Origin: an uncultured Coriobacteriaceae bacterium
GTDB taxonomy: Bacteria > Actinomycetota > Coriobacteriia > Coriobacteriales > Eggerthellaceae
NCBI GenBank assembly: GCA_900554945.1
Contig: USJN01000044.1
Span: 1 to 9,177, forward strand
Direction: 5' to 3'
Length of the DNA stretch: 9,177 nt
Below the pieces are notes generated by a model, which did no database searches, was not told where the DNA came from, and was given only the letters and a program-made list of their open reading frames with translations. The position numbers and the translations under genes are program-made. Shown one piece after another: positions 1-6,579 of this stretch (within the stretch, counting starts at the first letter, position 1; each line of letters opens with the position of its first letter).

Positions 1-1911
1 GCTGTCCACAAGTTCGCTCACCACAGGGGCGATGCGGATATGGGGGTACATCCGGACAATCGGATAAGGATAGCCCTCCACGTAGCGAGACGTCGTGAAG
101 GCGTCTACCTGCACGAGGCCGCTACCCTGGTCCTCATAGAGCTTTTGGGCATTCGAGCTGGGAAGATTGATGGTTTGGACGGGGTTTCTCATCGCAGAGT
201 TATCGCCCCGCGAAACGGCGTCGAGCATCGCCTGCGGCGAGGTGAAGGTCATCGTGTAGCAGAAGGCAAAGGCGCTGTCGGCGCTGACCTTCAGCGAGAC
301 GTCGCCCTCGAGCGTAAGCGAGGACACGTCGATGCCGTACTCCCCGTATTTGCCGGTCACCGTAACGGTTGCCGAGGTACCCTCGGGCGCATAAATCTTG
401 AGGTTGCCACTTCCGCCAGCTGAGCCCAGATCGATGATGCACGGGCCCGTGCCGACGTTCTGGGAGGATTGGAATTTCACGTCGCCGTCAACGCACAGGT
501 TGATATCGCCCTCGGAGTAGAGCAGTTTTTGATTGTACGCGGAGGTTACGACAAGGCCGTCATGCAGGAAGAGGGTACTCGTGGCCTTATCATAGGACGC
601 GAGGCCGTCGCCGAGGATGTCGGCTTCATTTCGCTCGCTCACACGCACGCCGTCAAGCCAGATGTCGTAATACACGGTGTCGTCAACGAACGTCTCGCCT
701 GTGGGAATCGGATAGCCGTCGCTGTTCAGCACCCACTTCTTCAGGTTCGGCTCGGCATCCATGTTGTAGAGATTGTCGTTGAGCGCATCGAGGAGTTCTC
801 CTTCGCTTCCGCCGACGAGGTTGCCTTTACCCGTGAAGTGCGGGACATAAGAGCCCTCGCCTTCTGCGCCGATGTCGTAAAGGCCCGAGCCATCCTCGGC
901 ATAGCAGCCCCGAACAACAACGTCTTTGTTCTTGCCGACAAGCGTCGCCACATAGTTCCGGCTTCCGTACTCTTTGATGCCGGAGATATCGCTTGTGGTG
1001 TAGCAGTTTTTGATCTTAACGGGAGCCTCACCGGCAATGCCGCCAACGCGGCTGCCACCATGAAGGTACCCCAGGTTTGCGCAGTTGTAGAATTCGGAGC
1101 CTTCCGCCAGGGCAACAATGCCGCCGCTTTGGGTAATTGATTGGTAAGAGCTGGCATTGTCGATGTCCATCTCGTTCCAGCAGTTCTTGAAGGTTACGCG
1201 GGACGAACGGCCCACGATGCCACCGAGCGTGCCCGAACCCTGAATGGACCCTGAGGCATGCGTACCGGTGACGCTACCAGGCCACGCAAAGCCTACACTG
1301 CCACCGGTAGCTTTGTAACCACTAGTGAGCACGATATTGTTCTCGCCGGCGCAATCGCTCAAGGATGTCCCAGAGGTTTCGCCCGCGAAGACGCCAATGT
1401 AACTTGTATAGCTCTGCGATTGATAAGATGAGTTGACGTAGCTGTCCTTGATGGTAAGGTTCCGAATATACCCGCCGCTTGAAATCTTGCTGACCAAGCC
1501 AACCTTCTCTTCGTTGCACTTGATGTACATGCCCGAAATTGAATGGCCGTTGCCGTCGATGTGCCAGCTGGCCTCCCCCATCGGAAGCCATTCGTTAGGC
1601 TGCGACGTTGTCGTGGCCCCCCGCTTCGTGAACGCGCCGCTCTTGTCGAACGTGCCGTCGTTCAAGACGATGTCGTTCGTGAGTTTCACGTAGCAGGTGC
1701 CGAGCCCCGTCGCACGGGAGTTGTCCGCCAGCAGCTTGAGCTCCGCGCCCGTAGATATGAGGTACGGGTCGTCTTCGCTCTTTCCGCCGCCCGTAAGGCT
1801 CGAGGCGGTGCTGCCGTCCCAAACGTCCGGGGTCGCCGCATGAGCCACCGCCGGCAACAGCGCGATACAGAGTATCGATGCGAGGAGCATGATCAGGGTT
1901 TTCTTCTTCAT
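1..1911 (-). CDS. Secreted GLUG-like repeat surface protein, N-terminal 637 residues (C-terminus off window)
   Basis: I read an uninterrupted frame from the ATG at 1911 to the left edge; no stop is in the window. Residues 1-26 form a signal peptide: MKKK, a hydrophobic core (about 5-20), then AVAHAA with likely cleavage after AHA. Residues 29-60 (VWDGSTASSL, then a Gly-rich turn and DDPYLISTGAEL) are a start often seen in secreted repeat proteins of gut actinobacteria and Firmicutes. Residues about 135-340 carry repeated GLUG-like units (for example VGGIAGEAPVKIKNCYTTSD and GGIVGRSSRVTFKNCWNEMD), which probably fold as a right-handed beta-helix. From about 413 (YYDIWLDGVRVSERNEADIL, then GDGLASYDKATSTLFL) comes a second beta-rich repeat type common in coriobacterial surface proteins. 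An adhesin or glycan-contact role is inference; no enzyme motif is visible. The wall anchor would lie beyond the edge. It lies 72 bp downstream of the TetR gene on the same strand. Confidence 0.85.
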   Translation of the reverse strand, partial: MKKKTLIMLLASILCIALLPAVAHAATPDVWDGSTASSLTGGGKSEDDPYLISTGAELKLLADNSRATGLGTCYVKLTNDIVLNDGTFDKSGAFTKRGATTTSQPNEWLPMGEASWHIDGNGHSISGMYIKCNEEKVGLVSKISSGGYIRNLTIKDSYVNSSYQSQSYTSYIGVFAGETSGTSLSDCAGENNIVLTSGYKATGGSVGFAWPGSVTGTHASGSIQGSGTLGGIVGRSSRVTFKNCWNEMDIDNASSYQSITQSGGIVALAEGSEFYNCANLGYLHGGSRVGGIAGEAPVKIKNCYTTSDISGIKEYGSRNYVATLVGKNKDVVVRGCYAEDGSGLYDIGAEGEGSYVPHFTGKGNLVGGSEGELLDALNDNLYNMDAEPNLKKWVLNSDGYPIPTGETFVDDTVYYDIWLDGVRVSERNEADILGDGLASYDKATSTLFLHDGLVVTSAYNQKLLYSEGDINLCVDGDVKFQSSQNVGTGPCIIDLGSAGGSGNLKIYAPEGTSATVTVTGKYGEYGIDVSSLTLEGDVSLKVSADSAFAFCYTMTFTSPQAMLDAVSRGDNSAMRNPVQTINLPSSNAQKLYEDQGSGLVQVDAFTTSRYVEGYPYPIVRMYPHIRIAPVVSELVDS

Positions 1912-1918
1912 GGGCGAA

Positions 1919-1925
1919 CCTTTCT
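1919..1925 (-). promoter_or_regulatory. Ribosome binding site of the surface protein gene
   Basis: The minus strand reads AGAAAGG seven nucleotides before the ATG at 1911. It supports that ATG, which also gives a textbook signal peptide. Confidence 0.6.
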
Positions 1926-1960
1926 CATGAATGACGAACGTGGTCATGTCTGACGATCTT

Positions 1961-1977
1961 GCCGAGCTGCCCTCGGC
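1961..1977 (-). other. Small stem-loop between the TetR gene and the surface protein gene
   Basis: GCCGAG (1961-1966) and CTCGGC (1972-1977) can pair around a 5-nt loop, just after the TetR stop. No U-run follows on the transcribed strand, so it is not a convincing terminator. It could attenuate or stabilise a TetR-to-surface-protein transcript, or be chance. Confidence 0.3.
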
Positions 1978-1983
1978 GGGGCG

Positions 1984-2679
1984 TTACTCGGTTTCGGCTA
2001 TGAGCGCTTCGAACCCCGCTTCAGCCTGCTGAATAGTTTTCTGGATGATGCCTTCCGCCATCGAGTGCAAATCCATGCGGAGAATCGCTTCGATGATGCA
2101 TTCGCGCTTCGCCTGGGGCACGTCGTAGAGCTTGAGCGAGCAGTCGAGAAAGCGCCGAATCTTGGCCTCCACCGTGAAATACGGGTCGCACGGCACGGAC
2201 ATGAAACCGCGCATGATGCTTCCGGACGCGATTTCCATCTCGAAGAAGTCCTTCGGCTGCGCGTCGGGCAGATAGTCCGAGAAGATAACCTGCAGCCGCT
2301 TTGACGTGGTGCGATAGAGATAATCCGCCGTCGTCGGCAGCGTGTAGGCCATAACGTAGAGCTCGCGCAAGGGCTCGGTCAGCTCCGCGATATGCAGCTG
2401 CAACGCCGTCTCCACCGCGTACAGGAAGATCGGCTCTTGCCCGTTGTTGTGCTGTTCGGCCAGGTCGAACTGCCCGCCGAACATGCGGCGCACCAATTCG
2501 AGAAGAAGCGCTTCTTTACTGGGGAAGACATGGAAAAAAGAGCTCTGCCTGATACCCGCCGCCGCTGCGATCTCGGCGGTCGTGGTTTTGGCGTAGCCTT
2601 TCTCCAGAAAGAGCGCCACTGCCGCGCGCAGCACCTTCTGCTGGGTCAAAAGGCCGCTGGCCTGTTTCCCCCTCGCCAC
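1984..2679 (-). CDS. TetR/AcrR-family transcriptional regulator
   Basis: This is a 231-residue protein with the normal TetR layout. Residues about 12-58 are the DNA-binding domain: helix 1 (QQKVLRAAVALFLEKGYAKT), then TTAEIAAAAGIRQSSFFHVF, the helix-turn-helix with the conserved F-x-x-F/Y-x-x-K-like end (FFHVFPSKEALL). Residues 60-231 are the variable ligand-binding and dimerisation part, with no recognisable ligand signature. The start is GTG at 2679, chosen because a near-perfect Shine-Dalgarno (AAGGAGGTG, 2685-2693) lies 5 nt upstream; an ATG at 2684 is out of frame and overlaps that SD. Most family members repress themselves and a neighbouring gene. Here the only close neighbour on the same strand is the downstream surface protein gene, 72 bp away. 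The inducer and target are not readable from sequence. Confidence 0.9.
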   Translation of the reverse strand: MARGKQASGLLTQQKVLRAAVALFLEKGYAKTTTAEIAAAAGIRQSSFFHVFPSKEALLLELVRRMFGGQFDLAEQHNNGQEPIFLYAVETALQLHIAELTEPLRELYVMAYTLPTTADYLYRTTSKRLQVIFSDYLPDAQPKDFFEMEIASGSIMRGFMSVPCDPYFTVEAKIRRFLDCSLKLYDVPQAKRECIIEAILRMDLHSMAEGIIQKTIQQAEAGFEALIAETE

Positions 2680-2684
2680 GTCAT

Positions 2685-2693
2685 CACCTCCTT
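2685..2693 (-). promoter_or_regulatory. Strong Shine-Dalgarno deciding the GTG start of the TetR gene
   Basis: The minus strand reads AAGGAGGTG with 5 nt to GTG at 2679. It fixes the start over the out-of-frame ATG at 2684. Confidence 0.8.
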
Positions 2694-2740
2694 ATCGTGA
2701 GGTTCCTTGTCGGGAGTCCTCGTGTTTGGAGTCCACTTGC

Positions 2741-2750
2741 GATTGCAATC
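2741..2750. promoter_or_regulatory. Perfect 10-bp palindrome, candidate TetR operator
   Basis: GATTGCAATC equals its own reverse complement. It lies 62 bp upstream of the TetR start codon and immediately downstream of a candidate -10 element (2754-2759), so about at the transcription start, where an autorepressor would bind. A related half-like sequence, TTGCATTG, lies at 2757-2764. That it is the operator is inference. Confidence 0.4.
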
Positions 2751-2753
2751 CCT

Positions 2754-2782
2754 ATTTTGCATTGTTTTACGGGGGACCGCAA
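2754..2782 (-). promoter_or_regulatory. Candidate promoter of the TetR gene
   Basis: On the minus strand, TTGCGG (2777-2782) and CAAAAT (2754-2759) are separated by 17 bp. They match the sigma-70 consensus at 3/6 and 4/6 positions. The local sequence is AT-rich compared with its surroundings. This is weak on its own; position and spacing are the main support. Confidence 0.35.
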
Positions 2783-2997
2783 GAGAAAACTTCGGGAAAT
2801 GACCATGCGCAAAGATTATTTTTCGAAATGCGCTGCGATGGGCGGGGCGCGGGCGGGGTCTTCGCGAAAAGACGCTTATCGGCATCGCGGGAAAGAAGAA
2901 GGACGCCGCCGCGGACGCCCCGGCTATCGCTTTGAACCCTGAACGACTACGAGCGCACGGAACTCGACGCCAAGCCATGAGTGGCGGACACCCTGAT

Positions 2998-5265
2998 TTA
3001 TCGCCTTGAGCCCTGCGCGAGCCGCAGGTCGATCTGGGGAACACGGGGATCGACCGCGAAGAGGACCACGGCTATGCGCTGCCCAAGCCGGTAGCGCGCG
3101 CCCGTTTCCTCGCCCGTAAGCGAATAGCGCGCCGCGTCGAAGCTAAAATAATCGTCGCCAAGTGTGCGAACAGGGATAAAGCCTTCCGCCGTGTTCTCGA
3201 GCCGCGCGTACAGGCCGCCCTGCGAGACGCCCGACACGATGGCGGAAAACGACTGCCCCACGAACCGCTGCAGGTACTCCGCCAACTTGAGCTCCTCGGA
3301 CTCGCGCTGCGCGTCGTCCGCCTCGCGCTCCATCCCCGACGAGTGCTCGCAGATCCAGCCGAGGTTCGTCGTCATCTGGTCGAACTTCTCGGGGCGCCCA
3401 AAGAGATCGGCTTTCAGCATGCGGTGCACCATAAGGTCGGGATAGCGCCTGATGGGGCTTGTAAAATGGCAGTACGTCGCACTCGCAAGCCCATAGTGGC
3501 CGCAGTTCTTCTCGCGGTATACCGCGCGTTTCATCGATCGCAGCACAAGAGACGAGACGAGCTCCCCCTCGGCGCGCCCACGCGATGCGGAAACCGCCTG
3601 CTGGAGCGCGTGCTGGCTCCCCGTGAAAAATCCCACGGGATCGATCTTCCCGAACCAGGGGAACTCCTCGAAGATGGGAACGAGCTGCGCAAGCCCCTCT
3701 AGGTCGGGTGCCTCGTGAACGCGGTAGACGCAGGGGGACTTCGCCCGGGAAAGATGCTCGGCGACGACCTCGTTTGCCCAGATCATCATCTCCTCGACAA
3801 GCGACGTCGCGGTGTTCTTCCGGCGAAGCTCCACGCCCTGCGGCCTTCCCGCCTCGTCGAGCTTGACGCGCGCCTCGGGCTGGTCGAAGTCGATGCCGCC
3901 CTTGCGCTCACGCTGCGCATGTCGAAGCGAGGCGAGGAGCGACAGCTGGCAAAGACGAGGTTGAATGAGGGTCTCCCGTTGTTCCCGAGAACGCGGGGCA
4001 TACTCCGTGCTCAAACAGTCCTCGCTGCGCTGCGGAACTGCGCGCGGAGCACGCCCCGCGTTCTCGGGAATTGCTACTGGCTCAAACCCGCTCGCATTAT
4101 CGCAACGGCTTCCCTGAGGCCCCTGAGGGCGTGGGACATGTTCCGTGCGCAGTTCCGCACGAGCCAAACAGCCCAGTGGGCTGTTCTCCAAAGCAGGACT
4201 GTCTGAGCACGGAGTATGCTTCCCGCCCTCAAATGTCACAGGTTCGCCTTCCCCTTCGAGCATTTCGAGTGCCTCGCCGTAGGTCAGGCGCGCGTTCGAG
4301 CAGATGAGCGCAGGGTAAATCTCGTAACGCGAAAGCTGTGCCCGCTCATCGACATACAAATCGACCGTCATAGAGCGTCGCAGCTCGCCCGGGGCGAGCG
4401 AGCACAGCCCGCACGAAAGCTCCTCGGGAATCATCGGGATCACCCGATCGACCAAATACACGCTCGTGGCACGGCGCCGCGCGGCCAGATCGAGCGCGCT
4501 CCCCCATTCCACGTAATGCGAGACGTCGGCGATGTGCACGCCGATGCGCCAGAGCAAGCGGCCCTGGTCTTCCACCTGCTCGATGGAGAGCGCGTCATCG
4601 AAATCCCGTGCATCATCAGGGTCGATGGTGAACACGAAACGCTCGCGCAAGTCACGATAGCCCGACGCGAGCGCCCCAACTTCGTCAATCGAGGCACCAC
4701 GCGCCTCCGCGAGCGCAGCGTCGGAGAACGCAGTCTCGAACTTATGGCGGGCTACGACGGCATCAACCCCCTCGTCGAGCCCATCGACATGCTCGAGCAC
4801 TTCCTCGATATGCCCCGTCGCCGCGGAATTGCGGGAGGGAAACTGCGCGATGCGGACGCGGACAATCGCGCCGTCTTCCACATCGGGCGCTTCGGAGAGC
4901 TGGGTGAAGATGTCGTAGGGAATATGCGGGTCGAGCGGCACGACGACGCCGAACGGCTCGGCCGCCTCGAACCTGCCGACAACGACCTCATGGGCGCGCT
5001 CAATCACCGAGACAACGCGCGCGGCGGGCTTATGGCCGTACCGTCCGCCGCCAAAGCCTTCATGCGAGCGGCCCTTCGAGGCATTCGCAGGCAGCGGGGC
5101 AACCTCGACCAGATCGCCGTCGAAGGCGCCGCCGAGCTTGGCGTGAGGAACGAAGAACTCGCCTTCTGACGTGCGAACGAAGCCGTAGCCCTCAGGATTC
5201 AATTGCATGATGCCACGCGGGCGCGAGCGAGCGACCCGTCGCGTGTGGTTCTTGGAACGGGGCAT
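2998..5265 (-). CDS. rnr: RNase R/VacB-type 3'-5' exoribonuclease with an in-frame insertion
   Basis: This RNase II superfamily enzyme degrades RNA processively from the 3' end in the cytoplasm. Of 755 residues, about 18-60 form the first cold-shock domain (NPEGYGFVRTSEGEFFVPHA). A second OB region follows, and the RNB catalytic domain starts near 205. The metal-binding motif is intact: IDPDDARDFDDA, with Asp215, Asp221, Asp223 and Asp224 matching the catalytic aspartates of RNase R. HIADVSHYV lies at 244-252, GGIDFD at 456-461, FTSPIRRYPDLMVHR at 601-615, and an S1 domain at about 668-748. There is no N-terminal helix-turn-helix domain as in E. coli RNase R. Residues about 346-429, rich in Pro, Arg and Cys, are encoded by palindromic repeats and have no counterpart that I know of in the family; without them the length is about 671. 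The start overlaps the end of the peptidase unit: an AGAGG-like SD covers its stop codon and the gap is 6 nt, suggesting translational coupling. Confidence 0.93.
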   Translation of the reverse strand: MPRSKNHTRRVARSRPRGIMQLNPEGYGFVRTSEGEFFVPHAKLGGAFDGDLVEVAPLPANASKGRSHEGFGGGRYGHKPAARVVSVIERAHEVVVGRFEAAEPFGVVVPLDPHIPYDIFTQLSEAPDVEDGAIVRVRIAQFPSRNSAATGHIEEVLEHVDGLDEGVDAVVARHKFETAFSDAALAEARGASIDEVGALASGYRDLRERFVFTIDPDDARDFDDALSIEQVEDQGRLLWRIGVHIADVSHYVEWGSALDLAARRRATSVYLVDRVIPMIPEELSCGLCSLAPGELRRSMTVDLYVDERAQLSRYEIYPALICSNARLTYGEALEMLEGEGEPVTFEGGKHTPCSDSPALENSPLGCLARAELRTEHVPRPQGPQGSRCDNASGFEPVAIPENAGRAPRAVPQRSEDCLSTEYAPRSREQRETLIQPRLCQLSLLASLRHAQRERKGGIDFDQPEARVKLDEAGRPQGVELRRKNTATSLVEEMMIWANEVVAEHLSRAKSPCVYRVHEAPDLEGLAQLVPIFEEFPWFGKIDPVGFFTGSQHALQQAVSASRGRAEGELVSSLVLRSMKRAVYREKNCGHYGLASATYCHFTSPIRRYPDLMVHRMLKADLFGRPEKFDQMTTNLGWICEHSSGMEREADDAQRESEELKLAEYLQRFVGQSFSAIVSGVSQGGLYARLENTAEGFIPVRTLGDDYFSFDAARYSLTGEETGARYRLGQRIAVVLFAVDPRVPQIDLRLAQGSRR
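3982..4070. repeat. Palindromic module A (long near-perfect hairpin)
   Basis: TTCCCGAGAACGCGGGGC at 3982-3999 is the exact reverse complement of 4053-4070 (18 bp). Pairing continues inward to about 4014/4038 with few mismatches, and three of the imperfect positions become G-U pairs in the rnr transcript. That gives a stem of about 30 base pairs with a loop of roughly 23 nt. Confidence 0.9.
4125..4230. repeat. Palindromic module B (diverged inverted copy of module A)
   Basis: The base stem is GAGGGCG (4125-4131) with CGCCCTC (4224-4230). It continues with interruptions through 4137-4152 and 4203-4218. The apex holds a separate perfect 8-bp hairpin, AACAGCCC (4167-4174) and GGGCTGTT (4178-4185), which module A lacks. 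Thus B carries about 27 extra bases in its loop compared with A. Confidence 0.75.
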
Positions 5266-5271
5266 GCGCCT

Positions 5272-6555
5272 CTAGGCTTTCTCCTTGTTTTGCGCGGTCT
5301 CGACGGCAAGAACGAGCTGCGGGTCGGTGCCGCCTTCGCTTGAGGAGATGGCGATGTCGGGAATCACGCCGACACCGTCGATGTCGTGGCCGAGCGGGCT
5401 TTTGTAGTAGCCAGCGGTGTAGCGAATCGCTCCGCCGAAGGACAGCTCGTGGACAACCTGCACAGAGCCCTTGCCGATCGTGGTCTCGCCGACAATGGTG
5501 GCACGCTGGTTATCCTGGAGCGCGGCAGCGAGCACCTCGGCAGCGCCTGAGGTATAGCCGTTCGTGAGCACGACGAGAGGCAGGTCAGTAACCGTCTTTC
5601 CGGAAGCTGACTTCGGGGAGGTGCCCGTGGAAGTCTGCACCTCGACGATGACGCCTGTCTTGATAAAGAGGTTCGCCACGTCGACTGCTTGCGTGAGATA
5701 GCCACCCGGATTGTCGCGCAAATCCACGACGAACGACGTCGCTCCCTGATCGATCAGGTCGGCAAGCGCTGCGGAGACATTGTCGGCGGTGTCCTGCGTG
5801 ATCTGGCGCACCCTGATGTAGCCGACCGTGCCGTCAAGCGAGTAGGTGACGTTTTGCTCCTTATAGGAAGAGCACGTGAGCGCGGTGGTGTAGGACGTGC
5901 CCGTCTCGGCGCCGACCGAGGAGGGCCGCATCCACGTGACCACGACCGTCTCGCCCGCGTTGCGAGAAAGACCGCTGATAGCCTCGGTGACCGACCAGTC
6001 ATGCGAGGTGTCGCCGTCGATGCCGATGAGCACGTCGCCCTGCTGGACACCGGCCGCTTCGGCAGCGGAGCCCGAGAACACATCGGAAACGAGAGCGCGA
6101 CCGTTGTAGTCCGAGAACAGGACGCCGACGCCGTTGTAGGCACCGTCGGAGCTGTCCTTCACGAAGGACGCATAGCGCGACAGGTCGAGGTACTCGAAGT
6201 ATTTGTCGTCGCATGCGCTCGAGAAGCCCTTGAAGACCTCCTTGGTCGCCTCGTCGAGGTCGTAGCCGTTAAGGTCGCTCTTCGCGAGGACGTCCTCGAC
6301 TTCGCTCAAGCGGGCGGAGATGGAGTCATACGGGGACTTCTTCACATCCGTCGACTGGGTGCCAGCTTTCTGAACGCCGGGGATGGAGAACCCGAGCGAG
6401 ACAAGGAACTGGTCCTGGCTGCGCAGGGCGAACCCGGCGACGAAGGCCACGGCAATTGCCACGACGAAGCACAGCAGGCGCAGGATGCGCTTGTTCCGCC
6501 TGTGCTCGCGCTCGGCCATCGCCGCGCGCTGCTTGGTATCACCGTGTTTCGCCAT
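5272..6555 (-). CDS. Membrane-anchored PDZ-containing S41 (C-terminal processing) peptidase
   Basis: The 427 residues start with a basic cytoplasmic stretch (1-23), then one membrane segment (about 25-45, LLCFVVAIAVAFVAGFAL), which places the rest outside. A PDZ domain spans about 140-212 (GVGVLFSDYNGRALVSDVF, then GSAAEAAGVQQGDVLIGIDG), and the S41 catalytic domain about 240-400. FVVDLRDNPGGYL (275-287), VGETTIGKGSVQ (355-366) with the general-base Lys362, and the following Gln are typical. The nucleophile region reads TSGAAE (335-340): the usual Ser, 25 residues before the Lys, is Gly337, and the only nearby Ser is Ser336. C-terminal processing peptidases cut exported proteins or peptidoglycan hydrolases and their regulators. 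The gene follows ftsX by 24 nt, as ctpB follows ftsEX in Bacillus subtilis, which supports a division or wall-remodelling role. The SD before the ATG is weak. Confidence 0.9.
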   Translation of the reverse strand: MAKHGDTKQRAAMAEREHRRNKRILRLLCFVVAIAVAFVAGFALRSQDQFLVSLGFSIPGVQKAGTQSTDVKKSPYDSISARLSEVEDVLAKSDLNGYDLDEATKEVFKGFSSACDDKYFEYLDLSRYASFVKDSSDGAYNGVGVLFSDYNGRALVSDVFSGSAAEAAGVQQGDVLIGIDGDTSHDWSVTEAISGLSRNAGETVVVTWMRPSSVGAETGTSYTTALTCSSYKEQNVTYSLDGTVGYIRVRQITQDTADNVSAALADLIDQGATSFVVDLRDNPGGYLTQAVDVANLFIKTGVIVEVQTSTGTSPKSASGKTVTDLPLVVLTNGYTSGAAEVLAAALQDNQRATIVGETTIGKGSVQVVHELSFGGAIRYTAGYYKSPLGHDIDGVGVIPDIAISSSEGGTDPQLVLAVETAQNKEKA

Positions 6556-6579
6556 GGGAATCTATCTCGTTCGCGCTTT

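Larger units (their letters stand above)
2680..2997. other. 318-bp non-coding gap between rnr and the TetR gene
   Basis: Apart from the TetR RBS, candidate promoter and palindrome, I see no gene. Short open frames on both strands here look random: no RBS, no recognisable product. The rnr-proximal part is very GC-rich, with a direct repeat of GGCGTCC on the minus strand (near 2904-2922) followed by a pyrimidine stretch. There is also a weak hairpin around 2858-2873 (GTCTT/AAGAC) without a U-run. No clear intrinsic terminator for rnr is visible. No tmRNA or tRNA is recognisable. Confidence 0.6.
3982..4230. mobile_element. BIME-like composite of two inverted palindromic repeats inserted in rnr
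   Basis: Two hairpin modules, 3982-4070 and 4125-4230, lie in opposite orientation with a 54-bp linker. The core of one (3998-4022) matches the reverse complement of the core of the other (4195-4219) at 24 of 25 positions. Similarity continues on both sides with mostly transition differences, for example TGCGGAACTGCGC at 4031-4043 against its complement at 4147-4159. This shows the modules are diverged copies of one repeat. The paired inverted layout resembles bacterial interspersed mosaic elements built from REP repeats, although the modules are larger. The frame of rnr stays open through the whole element. No transposase is in the window. Exact ends and any target duplication are unclear. 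Confidence 0.7.

Noticed and set aside
469..1140. A plus-strand open frame opposite the surface protein gene
   Set aside because: It is codon-aligned antisense to a gene with a clear signal peptide and GLUG-like repeats, so its openness is explained by codon use.
2697..2942. Short plus-strand open frames in the rnr-TetR gap
   Set aside because: Non-ATG starts, no RBS and Arg-rich translations without similarity to anything I know.
2680..2997. Possible smpB remnant or tmRNA after rnr
   Set aside because: No SmpB-like residues in any frame and no tRNA-like ends or tag frame could be seen.
3958..4244. AGGTT at 3958-3962 and 4240-4244 as a possible target duplication of the rnr insertion
   Set aside because: Only five bases, not flush with the hairpin ends; chance cannot be excluded.
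4216..5169. A 317-codon plus-strand open frame opposite rnr
   Set aside because: Shadow of the RNase R N-terminal coding sequence; composition is not protein-like and no family is recognised.
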